From an uncultured Fibrobacter sp. (GTDB lineage: Bacteria; Fibrobacterota; Fibrobacteria; Fibrobacterales; Fibrobacteraceae), in the NCBI GenBank assembly GCA_946408125.1, contig CAMJQW010000023.1:1-33824 (forward strand): a DNA stretch of 33,824 bases, written 5' to 3'. Both the position numbers and the translations under genes were made by a program. Below, piece by piece: positions 16,243 to 23,556 of the stretch. Positions within the stretch are counted from its first letter, which is position 1; every line of letters starts with the position of its first letter. The notes under the pieces are model-generated. The model had not been told where the DNA came from, made no database searches, and was given only the letters and a program-made list of their open reading frames with translations.

Positions 16243-16270
16243 AATCCGGGCCGAAACCGCAATCCTTTTT

Positions 16271-16282
16271 TATATTTCGCGC
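16271..16282 (+). promoter_or_regulatory. TATATT -10 box abutting the yciO start
   Basis: TATATT (16271-16276) lies six bases before ATG 16283. There is no Shine-Dalgarno sequence, and no recognisable -35 at the expected distance. Transcription would start at or one base before the start codon. Confidence 0.45.
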
Positions 16283-16870
16283 ATGCGATTCGAAGTTCAT
16301 CCAGATAATCCGCAAGCGCGCATCGTCAAGCTCGCCGCCGCGGCACTCGAAGACGACGCCCTGGTCCTCTACCCGACCGAGTCGGGATACGCCATCGGGT
16401 GCAACGCCGAATCCCCGAAGGCGATCCACAAGCTCTACGCGCTCAAGAAGCCGATGAAGAAGTTCTTCATGGCGCTCATCGTGCCGAGCATCCGCGCGGC
16501 CACCGACTACGCACGCGTCGACAATTTCGCGTTCAACATCATGAAGCCGCGCGTTCCCGGCCCCTACACGTTCATCCTGCCCGCCGACCCGCATATCGCC
16601 CGCAGGCTCGACGTCAAGCGCCCCGAAATCGGCATCCGCATGCCGACGCACCCGTTCTTCAAGGAACTTTTCCAGCATTTCGACAAGCCCATCCTGAGCA
16701 CGGCCGCCAAGCTTTCCGAAGAAGACATCTACGACGTCGAAGATCTGTGGAACACGTTCCAGCATTCCGTCGACATGATGGTCGATTGCGGCAACATCGA
16801 AATCAACCCGACGAACATCGTGAGCCTCATCGGCGGGAAGATCGACGTTATCCGCGGCGAACTCGTATAG
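16283..16870 (+). CDS. yciO: YrdC/Sua5-fold protein of the YciO type
   Basis: A 195-residue YrdC-domain protein. The pattern fits YciO more closely than TsaC: LYPTESGYAIGCNAES, DNFAFNIMKPRVPGPYTFIL, IGIRMPTHPFF, PILSTAAKLSEED, and VDCGNIEINPTNIVSL. TsaC and Sua5 make threonylcarbamoyl-AMP for the t6A modification of tRNA; YciO shares the nucleotide-binding fold, but its physiological role is less clear. No Sua5 C-terminal domain is present. It is probably a stand-alone transcript, convergent with the cytochrome operon (13 bases between stops). Confidence 0.85.
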   Translation: MRFEVHPDNPQARIVKLAAAALEDDALVLYPTESGYAIGCNAESPKAIHKLYALKKPMKKFFMALIVPSIRAATDYARVDNFAFNIMKPRVPGPYTFILPADPHIARRLDVKRPEIGIRMPTHPFFKELFQHFDKPILSTAAKLSEEDIYDVEDLWNTFQHSVDMMVDCGNIEINPTNIVSLIGGKIDVIRGELV

Positions 16871-16883
16871 TCGAAATTTCCGT

Positions 16884-17339
16884 CTAGAAGAATACCCAGA
16901 CGGCAAGCCAGAGCACCATCAGGCAGAATTCCATCTCGCGGCTGATGCGCGAAAGGAACGTACTGCCAAACGCAAGCCCCGCAACAGCCGCGATGCGCGT
17001 CCAGGCGACATCGAAACCGCGGTAATAGAGCGCAATCCCGCCGAACAATTCAATCCACAGCCACAGCACCTGCGCAAGCACCAGGTAGCGTCTGCGGTAT
17101 AGCGGGAGCGATGCCGTCGAGAGGCAGAGGCACAGCGCCAGCATGCGGAACGGGTAATGTTCCAGCGCAGGATCCGTGGCCAGCGATTCGGCAGCACCGA
17201 AATAGGTAAACACGCTGAACAGCAGCAGGAATCCGGCAAGCAGCGCCCCGTTACGGTAAGGCGAAGAACCCTTGCGCCACAGGAACAGCGCACAAGCCAG
17301 AGCAAGCAGGCACGCGAATGCGTTAAGGAGCGGAGTCAT
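16884..17339 (-). CDS. Small integral membrane protein at the end of the cytochrome/NrfD operon
   Basis: A 151-residue protein with four or five hydrophobic helices (LLNAFACLLALACALFLW, GALLAGFLLLFSVFTYFG, MLALCLCLSTASLPLY, YLVLAQVLWLWIELFGGIALYY, ending EFCLMVLWLAVWVFF). I do not recognise a family. ATG 17339 is chosen over an upstream in-frame start because GGAGGTGGCAA directly precedes it. It overlaps the NrfD-cytochrome c gene by 17 bases and is the last gene of that operon, so a role as an accessory membrane subunit or assembly factor of the same complex is inferred. Confidence 0.7.
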   Translation of the reverse strand: MTPLLNAFACLLALACALFLWRKGSSPYRNGALLAGFLLLFSVFTYFGAAESLATDPALEHYPFRMLALCLCLSTASLPLYRRRYLVLAQVLWLWIELFGGIALYYRGFDVAWTRIAAVAGLAFGSTFLSRISREMEFCLMVLWLAVWVFF

Positions 17340-19086
17340 TTGCCACCTCCTTTTCCGCAAGCGAACGCATGTAGCGTACGAGCCCGAGCGCATCGGAATA
17401 AGTCAAGCGCCCTTCATAGGCATTCATATTGACGCGGCCCTTCAAGATGACATTGACCAACGAATCCTCGCCCAGGCTATCCAAGCGCAGCAAATCGAGC
17501 TTCTGCGGAACCGGGTAGAATTCGCGTACAAACTTCTCGTTGAACTTCCCGTCGCTCCCGTGGCACGTGGCACAGCGCGCATTCCACGTCTGCACGGGCA
17601 AATCCCGATTTTCAGGATTTTCCGAAAGAACATCGCGTGCCGCACCCCGTTCAGATGCGCCGCCCGCATAGAACGCCCCCGCACAGGTTCCCGCCAACAC
17701 AAGCACGGACGCCGCAAGAATCTTCTCGATACGGTGCAGGGCGAAAGCCTTTTCGACAAAGTAGGCGCGGGCATACAAGGCCACCGCCGTCACGAGCGCC
17801 ACGACAGGATAGAAAAGCGGAATCACGTTCGCAAGCGAAAGGTCAACATTCTCGAACGGCATCCTTCCCCACACCCAGAGCGAAAAGAGCAGGGCAAACG
17901 CAATCCCGAGCAGCAACGGCAAGCGAAGAACGTGATATTCCTCGGAAGACCAGGGATGTACATAGAAGCCCTTCTTCGTTTTCTCGACACCGAGCCTTAC
18001 CGGAGAATCCTTGTGCTCCGCCTCCTCGACTTCCGCTATGTCGCGACCGTCGACTTCACCGAAGTACGAGCCGTCCACTTCCATAAAGCGCTTGAGCAAC
18101 AAAAGCATCCCGAAGAAGACCAGCATAAACGTACCGGCAGAAAAAGCGAGCATGCCCCAGTCCACCCAGCCAAACGACGCCATCGCCGGGGAACCGAATT
18201 CCGGAGACACCAGGAATTGCCTTTCGAGGAAAAGCCCGAGCAGCACGCTCGCAGAAATCGCCATGCGGCCCCATTTGCTCTCGCGGATAAACGCGACCAT
18301 GCGCAGTTGCGGGAGCAATCCCGCAAATATGAATGCCGATGCGCAGAACGAGCCCTTGAGCATAAATTCCCAAGCCCAGATGGCGCACAGGATCCACGAA
18401 CAGATCAGCTGGAGACGTTCCAGCAGGCGCACGCGGTAGCCCTCGGCACACAGGAGCAGGTTCACGAGCGCAAGTCCCGAGAAAATCGCGCCCGTGATGA
18501 AGTACACCGGGAAAAACGCCCCGCGCCACTCGGGCACGAATGTCGTCGCAAAGTCAAGGCTCACCACCGTATGCACCCAAAGCACCAGCGGGAACAAAAG
18601 CCACGCCATCGGCTTGCAATATTTTTCAAGTGTCGGATTCCGGCGCGCCTTCAGGTGCGTCGCAAAAAACAACAGCGAAAGAGCCGCATACACGGCGATA
18701 CAGCAGAAATCCCAAACCAGCGGAGAACGAATGTTCGCAAAAATCCCGCGCACATCCAGGAGCGGCGCCACCATGTAGAAATTCTCGACGATTCCCAAGT
18801 GCACGAGCGGGAAAACTGCCGCGATGACAAGGCTTGCTAGCGTCGAAAGTTCCGCAATCAGGGCCGTGCGGCGATCCAGCTTGATATCGAGCGCCAGGAA
18901 AATCGCGGAGATAAGCGTCCCTGCATGCGCAAGGCCAATCCAGAACACAAACAAACTAATCGGCGTTCCCCAGAAGGTCCGCGCATCCGTCATCCACGAA
19001 GACGGCCCCTGGAAAACCGAATACCCCAAGGCACAAGCCCCGGGCAGAAAAAGGACAAGCCCCACGAGCATCAAGAACCGGTACAT
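17323..19086 (-). CDS. NrfD/ActC-like quinol-interacting membrane subunit fused to a C-terminal cytochrome c domain
   Basis: A 587-residue protein. Residues ~1-340 are NrfD/ActC-like with about eight to ten helices and typical stretches: FWIGLAHAGTLISAIFLAL, FPLVHLGIVENFYM, NIRSPLVWDFCCIAVY, VHTVVSLDFATTFVPEW, and FPVYFITGAIFSGLALVN. A soluble linker (~345-395) and two or three more helices (~396-480) follow, then a class I cytochrome c domain from ~501 with heme site CATCH at 505-509 and a possible Met ligand in RVNMNAYEG. NrfD subunits pass electrons between quinol and FeS/heme partners; in Alternative Complex III the NrfD, ActD and ActE parts are separate proteins. Here they appear merged. 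It starts inside the stop of the FeS gene (TGATG). Confidence 0.82.
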   Translation of the reverse strand: MYRFLMLVGLVLFLPGACALGYSVFQGPSSWMTDARTFWGTPISLFVFWIGLAHAGTLISAIFLALDIKLDRRTALIAELSTLASLVIAAVFPLVHLGIVENFYMVAPLLDVRGIFANIRSPLVWDFCCIAVYAALSLLFFATHLKARRNPTLEKYCKPMAWLLFPLVLWVHTVVSLDFATTFVPEWRGAFFPVYFITGAIFSGLALVNLLLCAEGYRVRLLERLQLICSWILCAIWAWEFMLKGSFCASAFIFAGLLPQLRMVAFIRESKWGRMAISASVLLGLFLERQFLVSPEFGSPAMASFGWVDWGMLAFSAGTFMLVFFGMLLLLKRFMEVDGSYFGEVDGRDIAEVEEAEHKDSPVRLGVEKTKKGFYVHPWSSEEYHVLRLPLLLGIAFALLFSLWVWGRMPFENVDLSLANVIPLFYPVVALVTAVALYARAYFVEKAFALHRIEKILAASVLVLAGTCAGAFYAGGASERGAARDVLSENPENRDLPVQTWNARCATCHGSDGKFNEKFVREFYPVPQKLDLLRLDSLGEDSLVNVILKGRVNMNAYEGRLTYSDALGLVRYMRSLAEKEVANDSAP

Positions 19087-19973
19087 CAGCGACGCCCCCG
19101 CATAAACACGACAGACGGGTCGAGATTTGCAAGCTCCCGCGGCGCATAAAGCACGCGGTTCTTGGTCCGCTGAACCAGCGGAGATTCGTCATCGAGCCAG
19201 TTTCCAAAGATAATCGCGTTCTTCGGGCAAGATTCGGAACAAGCCGTTTTCACCCCGCGGCCACGCCACTCCTCTGCAGTTGCGCCAACGGTAAGCGAAG
19301 TCTTGAACTTGAGACGGTCATCTTGCAAGCGGTGCAGGCACAGGCTGCACTTTTCCATGACGCCCTTGTCACGCAAGGGGATATTTTTGTTAAACTGGTG
19401 TGCAAGCCCCAATTTACGGGCGTCGTTGAAATTGAACTTGCGGGCCTGTACGGGGCAGTTAGCTCCGCAGAATCGGCTTCCGGTACAACGCTTGTACATC
19501 ATGGCACTCAGGCCATCGGGCGTATGGTTCGCGGCCCCCGTCGGGCAAACGCGCTCACACGGGGCCTTCCCGCAATGCGCGCACATAAAGGGGGCCGAGC
19601 CGTGCATGTCTATCCAATGCATAAAACGCCCACGCGCGGCATCTTCTGCGGGAACAAGCGGCACGTTGTTCTCGACATTGCACGCCAGGATGCACTTGCC
19701 GCATCCATCGCAAAGGTCTAGGTCTATCGCCATCCCGAAACGATTCACCGAAGATGCGCCCGGTATTTCGAGCAGCCCAGGGCGAGCAACCTTCACCAAG
19801 TCGAATTGCCTTTTCGCATGAGAAATGGCGAGCTTGACTTCTTCCTCGAATTGGGCAAGGCCGGGTTCACCCGCAGCAAGAGCATCCAGCGAAACCTTGC
19901 GGCAGCCGAAAAGCAGGCCCATCATGGCGACCAGCGAGCAGCTCTTGATGAATTCGCGACGATCCATACCCAT
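19086..19973 (-). CDS. Four-cluster ferredoxin-like FeS subunit with Tat signal (NrfC/ActB C-terminal type)
   Basis: A 295-residue FeS protein. The N-terminus has a Tat motif (DRREFIK, Arg 5-Arg 6) and a hydrophobic run ending LLFGC (Cys 24), a possible lipobox, so the protein may be folded, exported and lipid-anchored. Cysteine motifs follow DmsB/NrfC subunits: CDGCGKCILAC, CAHCGKAPCERVCP, the CTGSRFCGANC segment, CSLC, and ACSESCP. These are enough for several [4Fe-4S]/[3Fe-4S] clusters. It would relay electrons between the pentaheme cytochrome and the NrfD subunit. ATG 19973 follows the cytochrome stop by 16 bases; ATG 19967 is an alternative. There is no molybdopterin-like domain, unlike ActB of Alternative Complex III. 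Confidence 0.87.
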   Translation of the reverse strand: MGMDRREFIKSCSLVAMMGLLFGCRKVSLDALAAGEPGLAQFEEEVKLAISHAKRQFDLVKVARPGLLEIPGASSVNRFGMAIDLDLCDGCGKCILACNVENNVPLVPAEDAARGRFMHWIDMHGSAPFMCAHCGKAPCERVCPTGAANHTPDGLSAMMYKRCTGSRFCGANCPVQARKFNFNDARKLGLAHQFNKNIPLRDKGVMEKCSLCLHRLQDDRLKFKTSLTVGATAEEWRGRGVKTACSESCPKNAIIFGNWLDDESPLVQRTKNRVLYAPRELANLDPSVVFMRGRR

Positions 19974-19989
19974 AAGATACCTACGCCCC

Positions 19990-20553
19990 TCAACGGTGGC
20001 AAGCGGCGCAGTACGAGGCCGCCGGCTTAAAGCCTTTTTCCCTGAAAGTTTCGCCCCTATGGCACTTGAGGCAAGTCTGCATGTCGAATTTTTCACCGCC
20101 GTAGCGGTTCTGCATGTATCCCGTACCATGACAATCGGCGCAAGCAACGCCCGCCGAGGCATGGACACCGTGATGGAACACAACGTGTTCCGGCAAATGG
20201 CGCCCGTGGGACCACGGCCTCTCATCGGCTTTCGCGAGCAGGGAATCCAGCGTCTCGATTCCCGGCTTTTCGGTAAGCGGGAGCCTGTGGCAGTCCATGC
20301 AGTCCGCCTTCGAGGGCATAAAAGCATTCGCCGAGGCGCGCGAGCCCGTATGGCAGGCGGCACAGTCCAAACCGATTGAATCGCCATGCAACGCATGGTC
20401 AAAAGGAATCGTCCCGGCACCATATTCAGGAACGCGCGGCTCCCCCATCAAGAAATCCGCCAAGAAAAATGCAAAGACCACGCAGAACACCAGCGTCGCT
20501 ATTCTGAACGAACGATTCTGGAATAAAATGTTATGTCGAGTTGTTTTTTGCAT
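19990..20553 (-). CDS. Membrane-anchored pentaheme cytochrome c (ActA-like)
   Basis: A 187-residue protein with an N-terminal membrane anchor (~16-35, ATLVFCVVFAFFLADFLM) and five CXXCH heme sites in order: CAACH, CMDCH, CADCH, CLKCH, CAACH. Sequence around the hemes (IPFDHALHG, IGLDCAACHTG, LPEHVVFHHGVHASAGVACADCHG) is close to the ActA subunit of Alternative Complex III. NrfB, also a pentaheme protein of about this size, is a less likely alternative. It faces the periplasm and would transfer electrons to or from the FeS/NrfD pair. It lies 36 bases after the monoheme cytochrome gene and 16 before the FeS gene. The gap before it holds one copy of a dispersed repeat. Confidence 0.88.
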   Translation of the reverse strand: MQKTTRHNILFQNRSFRIATLVFCVVFAFFLADFLMGEPRVPEYGAGTIPFDHALHGDSIGLDCAACHTGSRASANAFMPSKADCMDCHRLPLTEKPGIETLDSLLAKADERPWSHGRHLPEHVVFHHGVHASAGVACADCHGTGYMQNRYGGEKFDMQTCLKCHRGETFREKGFKPAASYCAACHR

Positions 20554-20562
20554 TTTTAATTA

Positions 20563-20589
20563 CACATTCCACATCCCACATTACACACT
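20563..20589 (-). repeat. 27-bp dispersed TG-rich repeat, copy 1
   Basis: On the - strand this reads AGTGTGTAATGTG, one variable base, GATGTGGAATGTG. It matches 30486-30512 (+ strand) at 26 of 27 positions. It fills most of the 36-base gap between the monoheme and pentaheme cytochrome genes. Confidence 0.7.
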
Positions 20590-20955
20590 TTACTTCGGCC
20601 TTCCCGGGTCATCGGGATTCTTTAAGATGTACAGGAGCCATGCCGTCATCATTTTCGCCTGCTCTTCGGTAAGCGGCGTAATTTCCATGGCGGGCCACTC
20701 GTCAGGATGTTGCGGAGTCGGATGCATCAGGTAGCGCACCATGCCTTCCGGATTTTCGGCATAGTGTTCCACGTTCTCTTTCATGGGCGGGGCCGCAAAC
20801 TTGCGCGCCCAGCGGTGGCATCCCTTGCATTCGTTGTTGAAGTACTCGTGAGCCTCTTTTTTGAGTTCAGGCGTGACCGGAGGAAGCATAAACGCATCCA
20901 CCGCAAAAAGTGCACACACCGAAACAAAGACTATGACCGCGACCCGCAGTTTCAA
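20590..20955 (-). CDS. Monoheme c-type cytochrome
   Basis: A 121-residue exported cytochrome. The N-terminus is a signal peptide or anchor (MKLRVAVIVFVSVCALFAVDA). One heme site, CKGCH at 43-47 (YFNNECKGCHRWARKF), and a possible Met ligand in PAMEITPLTEEQAKMMTAWL, as in small class I cytochromes. The start codon is TTG at 20955, supported by AAGGA seven bases upstream; the nearby ATG is in another frame and stops at once. It is the first gene of the respiratory operon, divergent from mntP, and is probably the soluble or anchored electron carrier of the complex. Confidence 0.8.
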   Translation of the reverse strand: MKLRVAVIVFVSVCALFAVDAFMLPPVTPELKKEAHEYFNNECKGCHRWARKFAAPPMKENVEHYAENPEGMVRYLMHPTPQHPDEWPAMEITPLTEEQAKMMTAWLLYILKNPDDPGRPK

Positions 20956-21019
20956 AATTTCATCCTTTCTTCTATCCTCAAAATAATAATTTTTTTATCT
21001 TTCGCCTAGAGACACAAAA

Positions 21020-21583
21020 ATGGGCATAATTGAAATCATCATTATCGCGATTGTAGAGGCGATGGACTGCTTCGCCGTCTCGATTGCCACGGGGCTTTCG
21101 AAGAAAGGCGTCAAGTACAGCCGCGCCATGCTCCAGGCGGTTAGCTTTGGCATTTTCCAGGGCGGCATGACGCTGCTCGGGTATTTCCTCGGGAGCTTTG
21201 CTGAACGCTGGTTCAATTCCGTGGGCACGCCTATCGCCTGCACCATCCTCTGCATCCTGGGCGGGCGCATGATTTGGGGAACCATCCGCGGTGACGCGGG
21301 CGAAGAAGAAGGCGAACAGATTGCCGCAAAGAACTTGACCATCGCAAACATCCTGCTGCTTTCGGTTGCGACAAGCATTGACGCATTCGCCGTCGGAATT
21401 TCATTTGCTTTCTTGAACGCGAACATGGTCCTTGCGACCAGCGCCATTGCGTTTGCAAGCTTTATCATGGGCGTTATCGGATACGAAATCGGCCGTCACG
21501 CCGCCAAGCGCTTCAAGACCAAGATTCCTGAAATTATCGCCGGTGTAATCCTGATTGGAATCGGCGTGAAGATGCTGTTCTAG
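21020..21583 (+). CDS. mntP: MntP-family manganese efflux pump
   Basis: A 187-residue inner-membrane protein with six predicted helices and the family's internal duplication: EAMDCFAVSIATGLSKKG near the N-terminus (Asp 16) and VATSIDAFAVGISFAFL in the second half, each with the conserved Asp in a helix. A Gly-rich LGGRMIWGTIRG follows the third helix. MntP (formerly DUF204/YebN) exports Mn2+. I see no manganese riboswitch in the 64 bases upstream. Its stop overlaps the stop of the convergent transglutaminase gene by four bases (CTAG). Confidence 0.9.
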   Translation: MGIIEIIIIAIVEAMDCFAVSIATGLSKKGVKYSRAMLQAVSFGIFQGGMTLLGYFLGSFAERWFNSVGTPIACTILCILGGRMIWGTIRGDAGEEEGEQIAAKNLTIANILLLSVATSIDAFAVGISFAFLNANMVLATSAIAFASFIMGVIGYEIGRHAAKRFKTKIPEIIAGVILIGIGVKMLF

Positions 21584-23556
21584 GCATCGTCGGATTTCCA
21601 ACGGGATTTCTCGTAAGCAAGCAAGACGTCCAGCGACGATTGGTAACGGCTATCTATCGGGATACGCTTTACAAAACAGCCAACCGTCTCGCCCACTTCA
21701 CGATGCAAACCGTAACGAGCGATTTCACGTTCCGCGCGGTCGAGTTTCTTGGCCCATTCACGCGCACGGACCGAGGCCGCAATATTCCTTTTCGGATTTT
21801 TCTTGCGGAAGACATAGATCCTCCGGCCGGCAATGCCCGCGACAAGCAACACGAGTACCGCATAGGGAACCGGGCTCCCGACAAGCGCGGCCGAGGCCGC
21901 CTGCCAGCTGTCGACGCTACGTCGCCATTCGCCTTCCTTAAGCGCATGCATCACGCGGGCGAATCGCCCGCGTACGCCCTCCCATTTTAGGCTCCACCAT
22001 CCCGCACGCACGCCGAACTGCGGTAAAATGGGAGGCGTCGGGTCGAAGATCACCCAGCGGCCATCCGCGAAGGCTTCGACCCATGCATGCGAATGCTTCC
22101 GCCGGAAAATGTAATAGGGCAAACCTTCGGGAGCTTCGGGATTCGCAAATCCCGTCACATAGCGCGCCGGAATCCCGAGACGGCGGAGCACCAGCGTCGA
22201 AAGGCTCGCATAGTATTCGCAGTAGCCACGCCTTTCATGCCAGAATACGGATAGCGGTTCCCTCGCTCCGGTATTTCCGCCCCAACGGCGGACTCCCGGG
22301 ACCGAGAGCGAATAATTGAACTTCGTGAGGAAATAGTCAAGCATCTTCTGCAAGACGAGTGAATCGGCCCCTTGTTCGCGCAAGCCCATCGCATCGATAA
22401 CCGTATCGACAAGCGGCAAATAACGATTCATCACGAAAAGGTCGCCATCCTCGTAAGCAAGCAGCGAATCGGGCAAATTGCACGCCGAGCCATCGCACCT
22501 GAAATAATGCCAGTCCGAACGTTTACCGTTGCCATTCAAGCCCTGCACCATGCCGCCCGCATAATAAGAAAGAGAATCTACATTCTTACCCGCGTAACCG
22601 ATGGCCCCGTATGGAGCAAAGACAAAACCGAAATTGGGGATTGTCGACTGGACCCACACCTGTTTTACATCATGCGAAGAATCCGGCCGCGTCAAGGAAT
22701 CCGCCAATTCGAACACGGCGTAATCCACCTGGTAGTAAGCCGGATACAATGTCTTCACCGGAGCCACGGGCATTTTCCAAACACCGGCCGCGTATTTCTG
22801 GTAACTTGCCGCCTTGAGATAGCGCGAAGGCTTGTCGTCCCACACGCGCAAGACGACCTGGTCGTTGTAACGGGAATTATAATTGCTGCCGAAAGAGCCC
22901 AGGGATACTGCAGGATCGAACCCCATGACGCGTTCGCGCAACATGAAATCTTCGGCCATCTGCGCGCCGTATGCGTAACGATGCGATTTCCAGTAACGCC
23001 ACCCGCCATAGGAGATTGCTCCGAGGCAAGCTACCAGAACCAAAAAGAGAATGTACTTGTACGCCGACGTTCCGCGACGGCTGTACGCGAACAGCACCAG
23101 CAGAAATCCTGCCGCACCGACATAGCCGTAGCCGCTGGGCACCATGTACATGCTGAGCAACAATGCGCCCACGCCGTCGAATGCAACGAAAGTCTCGTAA
23201 CCGCCGTTTCCACGGCTCCGTTCCTGCAGGGCCGCAAGGTACAGCAGGTAAAGCCCGGGAATAAAGACGAGGTTCGGAGAGAACCCGTTCTCTACACCGG
23301 GAGTCATGACCCAGAAAATAGCGAGCGGCACGATGGCGCCATACGCGGGAATCTTGCTGTAACGCGGGCGCTTCGCAAATTCACGGCGACGCCCCGCATT
23401 CAGGATTCCCGTCACCACGAAAAAGAAGGCGAACAGGATTCCAATCCACATGAAATCGAAAGTATGGCCCAAATTGAAGGACGCGATGCAGAGGAACAGC
23501 ACCTTCGCCACATAGCGGACATCGACCACCTCGGACTTGTTCAGCAAAGTGTTCAC
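21580..23556 (-). CDS. Membrane transglutaminase-like protein (TgpA-type)
   Basis: A 658-residue membrane protein. The N-terminal ~190 residues hold several helices (VLFLCIASFNLGHTFDFMW, WIGILFAFFFVVTGIL, YILFLVLVACLGAISY). A periplasmic region follows with a transglutaminase core: Cys 446 in RRGYCEYYAS, His 490 in SHAWVE, Asp 505 in WVIFDPTPP, a complete Cys-His-Asp triad. One more helix (~565-590, PYAVLVLLVAGIAGR) and a cytoplasmic tail close it. Such proteins sit next to MoxR and DUF58 genes in many bacteria, and are thought to cross-link or cleave peptides in the periplasm. The start is GTG 23556, overlapping the DUF58 stop (GTGA), with a G-rich ribosome-binding site. Confidence 0.86.
   Translation of the reverse strand: MNTLLNKSEVVDVRYVAKVLFLCIASFNLGHTFDFMWIGILFAFFFVVTGILNAGRRREFAKRPRYSKIPAYGAIVPLAIFWVMTPGVENGFSPNLVFIPGLYLLYLAALQERSRGNGGYETFVAFDGVGALLLSMYMVPSGYGYVGAAGFLLVLFAYSRRGTSAYKYILFLVLVACLGAISYGGWRYWKSHRYAYGAQMAEDFMLRERVMGFDPAVSLGSFGSNYNSRYNDQVVLRVWDDKPSRYLKAASYQKYAAGVWKMPVAPVKTLYPAYYQVDYAVFELADSLTRPDSSHDVKQVWVQSTIPNFGFVFAPYGAIGYAGKNVDSLSYYAGGMVQGLNGNGKRSDWHYFRCDGSACNLPDSLLAYEDGDLFVMNRYLPLVDTVIDAMGLREQGADSLVLQKMLDYFLTKFNYSLSVPGVRRWGGNTGAREPLSVFWHERRGYCEYYASLSTLVLRRLGIPARYVTGFANPEAPEGLPYYIFRRKHSHAWVEAFADGRWVIFDPTPPILPQFGVRAGWWSLKWEGVRGRFARVMHALKEGEWRRSVDSWQAASAALVGSPVPYAVLVLLVAGIAGRRIYVFRKKNPKRNIAASVRAREWAKKLDRAEREIARYGLHREVGETVGCFVKRIPIDSRYQSSLDVLLAYEKSRWKSDDA

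Noticed and set aside
17272..18840. 522-codon + strand frame opposite the NrfD-cytochrome c gene
   Set aside because: Arg/His/Lys/Gln-rich translation without helices or motifs; the - strand gene has a heme site and NrfD signatures.
19990..20553. NrfB, as part of a nitrite reductase operon
   Set aside because: The size and five hemes fit, but the sequence around the hemes and the membrane anchor resemble ActA, and no NrfA is adjacent.
20956..21019. Possible manganese (yybP-ykoY) riboswitch upstream of mntP
   Set aside because: The gap is only 64 bases and AT-rich, without the conserved paired elements of that riboswitch.
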